This document shows positions 35,001 to 41,492 of a DNA stretch of 48,001 nucleotides, piece after piece (the stretch's first letter is position 1; each line of letters begins with the position of its first letter). The position numbers and the translations under genes are program-made. The notes below the pieces were generated by a model. That model worked only from the letters and a program-made list of their open reading frames with translations, ran no database searches and was not told the DNA's origin. Origin of the DNA: Deltaproteobacteria bacterium (GTDB lineage: Archaea; Thermoplasmatota; Poseidoniia; Poseidoniales; Poseidoniaceae); the NCBI GenBank assembly GCA_028344335.1, contig JAOMAZ010000010.1, positions 1 to 48,001 on the forward strand, in the 5' to 3' direction.

Positions 35001-35509
35001 CCACCAACATCAGCAATACTCCACCAAGGTGCTTTATCCAATGGTACCGTGATGGCGATAACTTGGCAGATGAGGGTATGGCTCTGTTAACTGCTGATGC
35101 TGTTGGTTCAATTGATGAGATCACCGTTACAGAAGGAGATACATTCACAATTTACATACATTGTTGGGATGATGATGGAGATGAGATGACACTTAGTATT
35201 GAACCACCGTTTGGTTCAGACGCATCTTTCAATGGAACAACGGCAGTAAGTGAATTTATTCAGTTGACCGTACCGACTGGTTTCGCTGGAACGTTTGTAT
35301 TTGGAGCAGAATGGTCTGATGGCTTACACCACCTTGATTTCGACTTCGACATTATCATTGAAGCAGCTGAAGACGATGGAGATGATGAAAACGAAGAGTC
35401 TGACAGCACGAGTGCTGCTAGTTTCGTTCCTGGATTCACAGGAGTCTTTACAATCGCTGCCTTCCTTGGTGCAGTACTTGTTATGATGCGCAGAGAACAA
35501 GAACAGTGA
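29099..35509 (+). CDS. Giant secreted repeat protein with PGF-CTERM-like anchor
   Basis: A 2136-residue protein, the largest in the window. It has a signal peptide (hydrophobic core up to about residue 37). Residues about 65-160 and 430-545 resemble PPC-type beta domains (EDWYYVELYSGDSVDFEANC; SDSYYILLYPGDELEFDANC). Between and after them is a beta-rich module repeated about every 105 residues. Two N-terminal copies lack Cys (around 244 and 364). Eight copies carry a Cys pair, with the first Cys near 630, 732, 837, 948, 1056, 1162, 1271 and 1373, in a G/D-C-Y/F context. The C-terminal 500 residues parallel the preceding gene, including an EF-hand-like EGDGDGLISAEE, a CWDDDGDEMTL segment, and the terminal FVPGFTGV, helix, RREQEQ. 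It is Asn/Ser/Thr-rich with dense N-glycosylation sequons. Probably an anchored surface or adhesion protein; function unproven. Confidence 0.87.
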   Translation: MSSATASRPLNSLLLAALMITSSMAVALTAMPWIIDDVRADPTVNGSDASDNSSSPSQATTFDMAVNGTLNSTDQEDWYYVELYSGDSVDFEANCLSSSCGTMMSFEPGTQGSMSYSLTTNSTDVNYSFTNIGSSVYNLTFGFENWALQNSSTYVFEMSLTPGNTSGGNGSSNPGVYAYTYSTYYNLTDTVSGTIWTSNLSSGVNYSVTWSIYEYNTSQILGSNMTNSSFSIYYNDFFSFNNVSAGTYVLAADLWNADDSQWVTSASSFFFVGNTGGGGGTSTPGITLTNWATNGTSTDYDTNYTTSDVIWGSVWTNNTASGTNYSVTWLVYDYYTYTVVATNLTNTSFNNYYSDSFEIASNMSVGIYSLTANLYNSDTSTLIDVASSYFAINNVSGGGTGGGNGTGGNGTNGSGQNDMGTGGDVGWAQLTNFNNTLHGTIGGNDSSDSYYILLYPGDELEFDANCLSMQNSSQCSITMQAWPSSVSAISYYNLTSNYSDSVFFYNNTNSTDEYVYITFTGSSAIEEDYEFYAVISNNNQNGTGGNGNQSSTDPTLNLNITEEYDWGNGNGANYTFELQIDNLDANHTYSFYFQVMNATFDEVLFMEIGGSTGNTSITLSSSNGMYIDSGCYLVFGLAYDETTGYEVPFVVDFVALHSTCTTVFADAMGDVANSGDDLEVIFHLVDVNPGTTYIIQWQAKNDTTVLRGGHFTYNSTSDFHDFEYNIDTTGWADDCYSLWVELEVNGTAIPQAFQGEHSQFELGSGTCAGIWVGTDNGWYSNTSEVQVTIEAHDLDDTMTYTVDWYVFESNGNMHNWSNYSISNTDWSENTFSFWYMSDECYLIEVDIYDEQGNHLDYDATNFDVGQGCNTQGSQAWVELGDDGGHWDLGETIDLEYYLNDLTLNNSYYMEWDIHDRMDWNEVDGGSMELNFTTVESYSSTIDASGLSEGCYWMEITLYDAPTGGAYMDSDNQEFSVGDVNCNPLYINMQTRDISPVFDPDPSANFSFEVGNMMIGSNYSLIFKLFDANNLLNETTWDFMAYNENIYDYINFGYLQTGCYMVQIYLLGEDGDYINVGEWFKVGNVYCGSIHLDMIDRHNVYMTSETVMFDMTIFGGENNRSINFDYELHEYNGNLTQEFYGSFNITINSDEQNMALGFGNLSDGCYSLLVSWSETNGDYREEHADFAVGNSNGCWDASIWIHSPEGKDHFGNDEDVSLTVVVEDTDAWNGPYLASWSVYDSSETADSGSFFAPHMYSRHLENITVIADDLNDDECFSIEVVLSNSMGDYIDSSQWMFSTGDGDCWPPQIETWYNEWDENSFEVKAVHLDIGMDYYLEAHIFDDDDNLVFSVNESEFAWHDVLNLHYNVSSLGDGCYYANAWLYDDAWNLLDETDGGADEDIFSIGEANCWLNPGMDFHWNGDGEIQFNIWDLKESDEYELDIEVWTVEENGEHGWDSAATHNFTAIEYEQNINVPFDLRENQEYWVNVTLIDSNGKTVLNEEGYIWAYQNSPYISINLSNEVIGSGEDLEFDIEVEFLADDKNYELLVKILDRDNDEVDSHVEPSVTEGEHEIMFSGLADGFYHIDVQLFDTDDVEYSVSNDYRHVCVGDGCPTGEQTYGHSNMNLTVNWDENPFDDDTGCYDMSVLLVPEQRWIDAQNGDATYGAYPDWWAEEWPETDTSNWPDVTTSWNFSYYEIPSGDYAIIIEFKCYNGVVEYGIQGHNHGTVGIHTFTNGTTTDVEIDLETRMDDGNKDDGIVDFMEEYSTGDYTIRIFLKDGVNGPELVVSVDMYLDPSIIVDIDSEEGDGDGLISAEENNMIQYMLSMETNLFDDDEHPQWNGIEFTAADLIISSYEITGLVNGDDIIFRDYFVWSVDIGEDGGILSIGDEESAGWDPCDLSDEGDISLTYVVAATSPYEVISVEGTNSNFAEDANGILTMELGCGDSMPGELTANFGEEVIDGGDGEGNNTTNISNTPPRCFIQWYRDGDNLADEGMALLTADAVGSIDEITVTEGDTFTIYIHCWDDDGDEMTLSIEPPFGSDASFNGTTAVSEFIQLTVPTGFAGTFVFGAEWSDGLHHLDFDFDIIIEAAEDDGDDENEESDSTSAASFVPGFTGVFTIAAFLGAVLVMMRREQEQ

Positions 35510-35530
35510 TTCAGTCTTATTATTGGCAGA

Positions 35531-36232
35531 TTACTTGACAACTTGTTGTAAGAAGCGACGAGTGACTAATTTGCGTAGAATACGCGTACCATCGTGGAGG
35601 GAACCAAGCTTTGGTTCCCCCAAGCGGATTCCGTAACTGATTGGGACGTGGCCGATTACTAAGCCTGCAAGGGCAGCACTTGCGTACATTTCGGCTTCAA
35701 TTTCAAAGGAGATTGAATTGAGGTTTAGAGTTGCGATGGCTTTCTTTTCAAAGGCCCAGAATCCAGAACATATGTCTGAAACCTCAGCCCCATATAGGCA
35801 GACTGCAATCCAAGTTAGAATGTTATTTCCCAAATAATTCAATTGACTCATCGCATCTGGATCCATTCTTCCACGCAGCCTTGAGCCAATTACGATATCA
35901 GAGCCTTGGTCTAGTTTTTCTAACATCTTTGTTATGTCAGCAGGGTCATAAGTTGCATCCGCATCAAACATTACTAATCTATCATAATCGCTTGATAGGA
36001 AGACCTCGAAGCCTAACCGTAAACCCAAGCCTTTCCCTGTTGTCTTTTGTTCAACGATGGTACAACCTGCTTTTCTTGCTATGTCGAGGGTTGAATCTGT
36101 GCTCCCTCCATCAACAATCATGATGCCTATTTCCACACCCTTTGAACTTAGGTCTCCATTTGGTATGGATGCAAGCACTTGGGGCAAAGCCTCCTCTTCA
36201 TCGAGGGTTGGAAGTAATACCAATACCTTCAT
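35531..36232 (-). CDS. Polyprenyl-phosphate sugar transferase (DPM1-like GT2)
   Basis: A 233-residue family 2 glycosyltransferase. It starts VLVLLPTLDEEEALPQVL, then has MIVDGGSTDSTLDIA for the nucleotide sugar, GKGLGLRLGFE, and the metal-binding FDADATYDP. Further on are IGSRLRG and ICSGFWAFEKKA, as in dolichyl-phosphate mannose or glucose synthases. It should load a sugar from a nucleotide donor onto a dolichyl phosphate carrier at the cytoplasmic membrane, feeding N-glycosylation. There is no long C-terminal membrane domain. It is convergent with the giant glycosylation-site-rich protein and sits just downstream of a large membrane protein gene on the same strand. Confidence 0.9.
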   Translation of the reverse strand: MKVLVLLPTLDEEEALPQVLASIPNGDLSSKGVEIGIMIVDGGSTDSTLDIARKAGCTIVEQKTTGKGLGLRLGFEVFLSSDYDRLVMFDADATYDPADITKMLEKLDQGSDIVIGSRLRGRMDPDAMSQLNYLGNNILTWIAVCLYGAEVSDICSGFWAFEKKAIATLNLNSISFEIEAEMYASAALAGLVIGHVPISYGIRLGEPKLGSLHDGTRILRKLVTRRFLQQVVK

Positions 36233-36260
36233 CCAAATCCCTCAGGTTTGATTGCCTACA

Positions 36261-38456
36261 TCAATTGATGGTCTGTATCATGCCGACTTGGCGTACTTCA
36301 ACATAGTGAATTGTCACGCCGTCTATGTCAAACAAGGGAGCGCCCCGTTCCGTTAATCCTCTTGGGTTTAGCCAACGTCTTCCTCCATTTTCGGTTTCAA
36401 CTGTAAAAATTAGATGATCTTCAAAAGCACCTATATCCATTCTGATAGTTTCAAATCCACCATTTGTATTTTGTTCAATGAATTGCCCATTCACATGGAA
36501 TGTAAGTTCTAATCCTTGAGGGGCATCAAAAAATAATTCAATACTCCCAGCCTTTGATTGCATATTTTCCAAGAGGGGCACCTCCCAACTAACTCCTCCT
36601 TTTGATAAAAAAGCACGATTATCACCAAGTTGCTGATGATTCCACCATCTGTGGTCTTTCCATGGGTCAGGTCTCCAAGTACATTCATCGATGCAATCAT
36701 TTTGTTGTGGAGCGCTGGCAAATCCACGTTGTTCTTGACTGGAATTGTTGGATAACTGCCATAATTTAGCACCATTTTCCTCGGCAAGGATTTGCCACCA
36801 TTTTGATTCGATGAGATTAGCACCGAGCAGACTCATAGGACTAGATAGAGCATATTTAATTCCCATATTTTTCAGAGCGATGCCATCATCAGACCGAATT
36901 GCAGAAGTTGCTGCATCTTGAATACTATATTCTTCAGTTAGCAATCCAAGGTTTGGGTAAGACGTTAGATGAACATTTTTGGGTGCCTCAATAATAAAAC
37001 CCCAATGAGTTTGCTCAGTGTAGATTATTGCTCCTTCAGGAAGAGATTCAAGATGCTCAATGATAGCATCATCGCCGTTGTTTTTTAGCAACATTTCTTG
37101 ATGATTGGAAAGTAAAAGCAAGGCAGATTGACCGATTAGAAGGAATGTGAATGCAAGGACAGTTGCAGCGCGAGGTAGGAATTGAGGCAATTCCTTTTTT
37201 TCTGGAACCTGAGCCAAAAAAATACCCGCAGCCAACGCAAATGGTATGTGGAAAGCATATACTCCCATACTGTAAAGGCTCAATGATATTAGACTCAAAA
37301 TAGAAAATGATTCAAAGCCTGCAAGGAAATGAATGAAAGTCATCAGCCAAAGTATCAATATCCAGACCGATAGTAGGCGGGAGGTTTTTTGTTCTTTTAA
37401 TTGCCAACTAGACCAAGCAGCCAGAGCAAGTAAGAGTGGACCAGCAAACAAGATGAGCGGACTTCCGCCTTGCCAACCATATTCAGATTGAACTGCAATT
37501 CCTTCTGGAGAAAGGATTAGAGCAAGCAAAACTACAGCAATAAAAAAGCCCAACAATACATAGTCTTCTTTTCGAAAAACTCCATGATTGTATTTATTCA
37601 ATATTATTTCGGATAAAACCAATGCTGCTAGAATTAGTGAACCGCTTGGATGAATCAGTGCCCCAAAGAGAATCAACAAACCAAGTATAATCCTATTTTC
37701 CTTTTTCGATGTTAAGATCAATAAACCCATGATGACAATAAATTGGCTCACTAAAGTAGGATATCCCGAATCATGAACCTTGACAAATAATCCGAATCCT
37801 AATGCAATGGCGATGAGGGTTTCAACTCCAGCATCCCAACGCTGTGCAAGCCCCATCAATGCAAGCAATAAGAACATCAAAGAAATACGGCCTAAGAGGT
37901 GAACAGCATCAGAAGCAGGTAAATTTAGAGCCACTTGTAACAAGGCAGCAGTAGCCGGAAAGGCCGGAGGATATGTCCAATAACCAATATTAGGAGAGGG
38001 AATCTGAGTACCTCCCGTAGTAGAGTATAGGTTTGTCAGGGATGAAAATCCAATCCAATCAACACCATTTGGAACTTTGAAGAGATAAATCGGAAATAAT
38101 GAGAGAATGACAACTAATGCAATGGAGATTCGAGTCATTTTTTGTTTGAGGAATGAATCATCTATCTCAAATGTAAATGGTGCTTTTAGTAAAAATCTGA
38201 AAGAACAAATTTCAGCAATAAGAATTAAAAAAAAGCATGACGATATTGCAAACCCACCGAAAAGTATCACAGATGAAGCGATTAGCAACATTAGACAAAG
38301 AAGTCCAGTCATCGGAGCCAACAAGATAGTGCTTGAGAACTTTTGTTCAGGCTCCAGCCAACGAAGCAATGCCAACCCTATCGGAAGACCCAGAGCAAGT
38401 AGCAATGCCAAGCCCATTATGCTCTGTGAGAAAATCACCAGAGGATGAGAGAGCAT
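36261..38456 (-). CDS. Large polytopic membrane protein, possible GT-C-type glycosyltransferase
   Basis: A 731-residue protein. About 14 hydrophobic segments fill residues 5-470. After them comes a soluble region of about 260 residues with several Cys and a beta-rich end (SIELFFDAPQGLELTFHVNG). The loop WTYPPAFPATAALLQ after the fourth helix, and a short acidic loop between helices, resemble lipid-linked sugar transferases of the GT-C fold, but no DxD or EED signature is decisive. A soluble part outside the cell would fit an oligosaccharide- or mannosyl-transferase. Its neighbour, the DPM1-like enzyme, could supply its lipid-linked sugar. The call as a membrane protein is safe; the enzymatic role is inference. 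Confidence 0.75.
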   Translation of the reverse strand: MLSHPLVIFSQSIMGLALLLALGLPIGLALLRWLEPEQKFSSTILLAPMTGLLCLMLLIASSVILFGGFAISSCFFLILIAEICSFRFLLKAPFTFEIDDSFLKQKMTRISIALVVILSLFPIYLFKVPNGVDWIGFSSLTNLYSTTGGTQIPSPNIGYWTYPPAFPATAALLQVALNLPASDAVHLLGRISLMFLLLALMGLAQRWDAGVETLIAIALGFGLFVKVHDSGYPTLVSQFIVIMGLLILTSKKENRIILGLLILFGALIHPSGSLILAALVLSEIILNKYNHGVFRKEDYVLLGFFIAVVLLALILSPEGIAVQSEYGWQGGSPLILFAGPLLLALAAWSSWQLKEQKTSRLLSVWILILWLMTFIHFLAGFESFSILSLISLSLYSMGVYAFHIPFALAAGIFLAQVPEKKELPQFLPRAATVLAFTFLLIGQSALLLLSNHQEMLLKNNGDDAIIEHLESLPEGAIIYTEQTHWGFIIEAPKNVHLTSYPNLGLLTEEYSIQDAATSAIRSDDGIALKNMGIKYALSSPMSLLGANLIESKWWQILAEENGAKLWQLSNNSSQEQRGFASAPQQNDCIDECTWRPDPWKDHRWWNHQQLGDNRAFLSKGGVSWEVPLLENMQSKAGSIELFFDAPQGLELTFHVNGQFIEQNTNGGFETIRMDIGAFEDHLIFTVETENGGRRWLNPRGLTERGAPLFDIDGVTIHYVEVRQVGMIQTIN

Positions 38457-38540
38457 CTAAATCAGCACTTCGACGATTGCTTACCCCCTATCAACGCTGT
38501 CGGCCAATCATCATATGTAAGGCGGGTCTGGAGTTCCTTG

Positions 38541-39146
38541 ATGTCAAGCCAAGAGGAGATTAGCCTTCTCTCAAGTCTGCAAGGAGTTCCACCTATTCAT
38601 CTTCCGAACGATATCTACATTCACGATTTTTCAAATCCACCTGCGGCAGATTGGATTTGCCCTATGGAATATTCAATTGGCAAGTATGATGAAGTTCGTA
38701 ATGGAATGTATTTGCAGGAACATTTCGAACCAAATAGAGTGTTACATATGGGTTTGGATATAGGTGGACCGTTGGCATCTCCTGTCCATTCTTGTTTAGA
38801 TGGTGAAGTTGTATTCTCCGGATATCACCATGAGGATGGAGATTATGGTAATACCATCATTACCAAGCATCAAGTTGGAGAAAGAACTTTGTGGATTCTA
38901 TACGGTCATTTATGCTCTCAGAGCACTAAATACACTACTGCAGGAGAACATGTAAAGGCAGGACAATTGATTGCATGGCTTGGCGATGAACAGGAAAATG
39001 GAGGTTGGGTTCCGCATTTACATCTGCAATTAACTTGGCTTGCACCTATCGCAAATTCTGTCAAAGGGATATTCACAATTGAACAACGAAAGGAAGCATT
39101 GAGGAGCCATCCTGACCCACAGTTATTGATTGGATTCTACTATTAA
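38541..39146 (+). CDS. M23-family (lysostaphin-like) metallopeptidase domain protein
   Basis: A 201-residue protein with the two zinc-binding motifs of M23 peptidases: HMGLDIG (H-x3-D) and, near the end, HLHLQL (H-x-H). Between them are SPVHSCLDGEVVFSGY, GNTIITKH and LYGHLCS, all typical of the fold. The start at 38541 follows GGAG at a good distance. The frame is open to an ATG at 38445, which would overlap the divergent membrane protein gene. No signal peptide or membrane helix is visible, so it appears cytoplasmic, which is odd for this family. Archaea lack murein, so the substrate is unknown. Its stop shares a TTAA with the isomerase gene. Confidence 0.87.
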   Translation: MSSQEEISLLSSLQGVPPIHLPNDIYIHDFSNPPAADWICPMEYSIGKYDEVRNGMYLQEHFEPNRVLHMGLDIGGPLASPVHSCLDGEVVFSGYHHEDGDYGNTIITKHQVGERTLWILYGHLCSQSTKYTTAGEHVKAGQLIAWLGDEQENGGWVPHLHLQLTWLAPIANSVKGIFTIEQRKEALRSHPDPQLLIGFYY

Positions 39147-40234
39147 TCTGACTCAATACTGGAAAGATGTTCCTTCAGACTGGTAATGGGACCGATTGCT
39201 GTTGGGTTTTTACCGTGCAGAAGTGCTAATGCACAACTGAGCCAATCCATTGTTATGCAGGAGTAAAGCATCGCCTCCAAAAGGGTCCTTCCTTCACAGA
39301 TAATTCTCCACCCATGTTCAGTAGAAAGATGATTTGAGAACCAATCGAAGCGTTGTTTCACTCGCGAATTCATCCCTCCCCATGTTAGCAATACTAAGGC
39401 TTGTTCAGCGGCACTCGAATCGCAATCATCTCCAACTCCACCCCATGCGATAATTTCGTTGTGATTCATCTCGGGAAGACTAGCGCCTCTTGCAAAACGA
39501 GCAGAATTTTCGTTTATTTGGCAAGTGAAACGATTTACCATCGGCGCTAATTCTGTACAACCAATGACAGCAATCGGCCGCTCAACCATTGCTGCTGCTA
39601 AATGAGCCAAGTCGTTTTCAGGATTGGCGATGAAATCACTCGCATCCAAGTGTTTCTGGAGGTTTTCTAACATCATCGATAGGTCGAGAGCATTGGGCTT
39701 GCGCATCAAACCAAAGCTCCAAGCCAAGGATAATTGTGCCCCAAACAAGTGTCCAAAGGCCGAACGAGGAGGTTGACCAGAAGGTACCAAGACAAGGTGA
39801 ACATCATCATGTAATTCACTCAGTCCAGCCAATTCCCCACCTGAGCAGATTGCAATAACACATCCTCCAGCAGCGATAATTTGACGAGTTGCATCAAGCG
39901 TTTCCTCTGTATTTCCACTATATGAAGTGGCAATGACTAGGTGTTCAGGTTGCCACCATGATGGAATTCCATAATCATTATGAGTTAAGACTGGAAGCAC
40001 TCCTTGATGGTCAGAAAGTGCAGAAAGTGCTGCACCACCGGCAGCAGAACCACCCATCCCTAAACAGAGAATACCCTTCCATTTCCTTTCCCTTAGGCCG
40101 GGAACCCAAGCAGGTCCTGCATCTCCAAGCCTCTCAAATGACGCAAGTAAATCCTTGACGAAATTCCTCAAATGGCCAAGCATATTCTCGGTGTCTAGAA
40201 ATTTAGCAATATCGGCGATGGTAGATTCACTCAT
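39143..40234 (-). CDS. SIS-domain phosphoglucose/phosphomannose isomerase
   Basis: A 363-residue sugar-phosphate isomerase of the archaeal bifunctional PGI/PMI type, interconverting fructose 6-phosphate with glucose 6-phosphate or mannose 6-phosphate. Seen: CLGMGGSAAGGAAL, a SIS phosphate-binding segment ATSYSGNTEETLDATR, PSGQPPRSAFGHLFG, and in the second half FTCQINENSARFARG with LPEMNHNEIIAWGG, which carries the catalytic Glu and His. It could supply mannose 6-phosphate for the glycosylation genes nearby. Its ATG overlaps the nmd3 stop by four bases (ATGA), so it is the last gene of the ccm-nmd3 operon. Confidence 0.9.
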   Translation of the reverse strand: MSESTIADIAKFLDTENMLGHLRNFVKDLLASFERLGDAGPAWVPGLRERKWKGILCLGMGGSAAGGAALSALSDHQGVLPVLTHNDYGIPSWWQPEHLVIATSYSGNTEETLDATRQIIAAGGCVIAICSGGELAGLSELHDDVHLVLVPSGQPPRSAFGHLFGAQLSLAWSFGLMRKPNALDLSMMLENLQKHLDASDFIANPENDLAHLAAAMVERPIAVIGCTELAPMVNRFTCQINENSARFARGASLPEMNHNEIIAWGGVGDDCDSSAAEQALVLLTWGGMNSRVKQRFDWFSNHLSTEHGWRIICEGRTLLEAMLYSCITMDWLSCALALLHGKNPTAIGPITSLKEHLSSIESD

Positions 40235-41358
40235 TCCTCTTCCTCCTTTGGTATGTCAACTGCCATACGGGGTAATGCCAACCAATCTCCTTCGACGTCG
40301 GCAAGTCGTAAAGTCATCTCTCCTAGGTGGTTATAAGGGAGTCTAATTGTTTCCATTTTCCAGTTTCTCGGGTTTAGGAATTCTCCTGCTGATGTATCGA
40401 AATTAAGTAAGTCAACAACCGTATGGTCGTGCTGCCTGGCTATCACTACCGACTTCTCTAAATCTCTCCAAGATACGCCTATTCTTTCCGCTCTCTCTAC
40501 TTTGTGGATTAACGCTCCATCGCTTGACCATGAGCCTATTCTCCAAAGAGTTTGTCTGAACTTAATAACATCTCCAACATCAAAGGCAGGCCGTCTGTAA
40601 AGTAGGGTCAAGCGAGATAAATCGATACCATCTTTTCTACCGACAACAGATTTTGTCTCTTTCAGGTGGCCACCCCAGCGATTAATCAGGTGGCGGCCCC
40701 ATGTTCTAGCCATTGACTTTGAACCTACTACTAGGTCGTATCCTCCCTGAACTGGTCCTTCATTGGTAACGAAGAACATCGGATCAGGATTCATTCCAGA
40801 TAACATTTCATTTAGGCTGGCGCGCATCTCTGTCAATTCATGTTCTTCCAACTTTCTACCTGCGGAACGTAATTGCACGGTAGCCTCGAAATAATTACCG
40901 GCCCTTCTTGTGCAAGTCAAACAGACACCATTGGACATTCGTGCAAGTAGGCTATGATTTTCTGTGAATTGAAGTCCATGAACTATTGCATTAACTTCCA
41001 AGTGGAGGCGAGTATTTCGGTCATCAATTCTTTGAGGGGCCAAGGAAAGAGAGAATTGTTCCGCTTCTTTGTGCACTTCTAATGACCTTTGAATTAATTC
41101 CTCCCAAAGATCATCATCGGGGATTTCAATCCATCTTCCTTGGACCTCTACAAGTCCACAGCGATAGCAACGAAAATGTTGTACTGTATCCGATAATTTG
41201 ACCACTGTAACCCTCTTTCTAAGGCACTTTTCGCACATCCGTTCGTGAACCAATGGAGGCTCTGCTCCACAAATAACACAGAATCCACCTCCTAAGTCCA
41301 TCTCTTCACCTATTGTGTGGTCGAGCCTTTGTGCCTTCAACCTGCGCATGTAATTCAT
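40231..41358 (-). CDS. nmd3: NMD3-like ribosomal large-subunit biogenesis protein
   Basis: A 375-residue archaeal homologue of NMD3, the eukaryotic 60S export adaptor; in archaea it is thought to act in late 50S assembly. The N-terminus has paired zinc-binding motifs: CVICG, then CEKC, FRCYRCG, and later GVCLTCTRR. The middle is the alpha/beta NMD3 region with RSAGRKLEEHELTEMRA and GYDLVVGSKSMARTWG. The C-terminal beta-barrel-like part contains RRPAFDVGDVIKFR and the following GSW segment. It starts inside the ccmD stop (ATGA overlap) and overlaps the isomerase start the same way. Confidence 0.92.
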   Translation of the reverse strand: MNYMRRLKAQRLDHTIGEEMDLGGGFCVICGAEPPLVHERMCEKCLRKRVTVVKLSDTVQHFRCYRCGLVEVQGRWIEIPDDDLWEELIQRSLEVHKEAEQFSLSLAPQRIDDRNTRLHLEVNAIVHGLQFTENHSLLARMSNGVCLTCTRRAGNYFEATVQLRSAGRKLEEHELTEMRASLNEMLSGMNPDPMFFVTNEGPVQGGYDLVVGSKSMARTWGRHLINRWGGHLKETKSVVGRKDGIDLSRLTLLYRRPAFDVGDVIKFRQTLWRIGSWSSDGALIHKVERAERIGVSWRDLEKSVVIARQHDHTVVDLLNFDTSAGEFLNPRNWKMETIRLPYNHLGEMTLRLADVEGDWLALPRMAVDIPKEEEE

Positions 41359-41492
41359 TCGTCTTCATTACCTTCGATGACTTCAAGCCTCGATAGTAGT
41401 TCCAACAATCTCTTGCCCAGCATCCAACTCCATGCCGCAAGCAAGCCAATCATCACAGTATAGGCTATAACTAGATTTACCATATCTCCCAT
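41355..41492 (-). CDS. ccmD: CcmD-like small heme-exporter protein (45 residues)
   Basis: This small frame starts MGDMVNLVIAYTVMIG with one hydrophobic helix rich in Leu and Ala. It continues WSWMLGKRLLELLSRLEV and ends in an acidic tail, NEDE. Size, single helix, a charged tail after it and the place just after ccmC all match CcmD, which stabilises CcmABC during heme loading onto CcmE. Its ATG shares a base with the ccmC stop (TAATG). Its TGA overlaps the nmd3 ATG (ATGA). Both overlaps argue that it is translated. The sequence of CcmD is weakly conserved, so the call leans on context. Confidence 0.8.
   Translation of the reverse strand: MGDMVNLVIAYTVMIGLLAAWSWMLGKRLLELLSRLEVIEGNEDE

Noticed and set aside
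38445-38540. Longer M23 start overlapping the divergent membrane protein gene
   Set aside because: The 32 added residues are not typical of a signal peptide, and a GGAG sits before the ATG at 38541.
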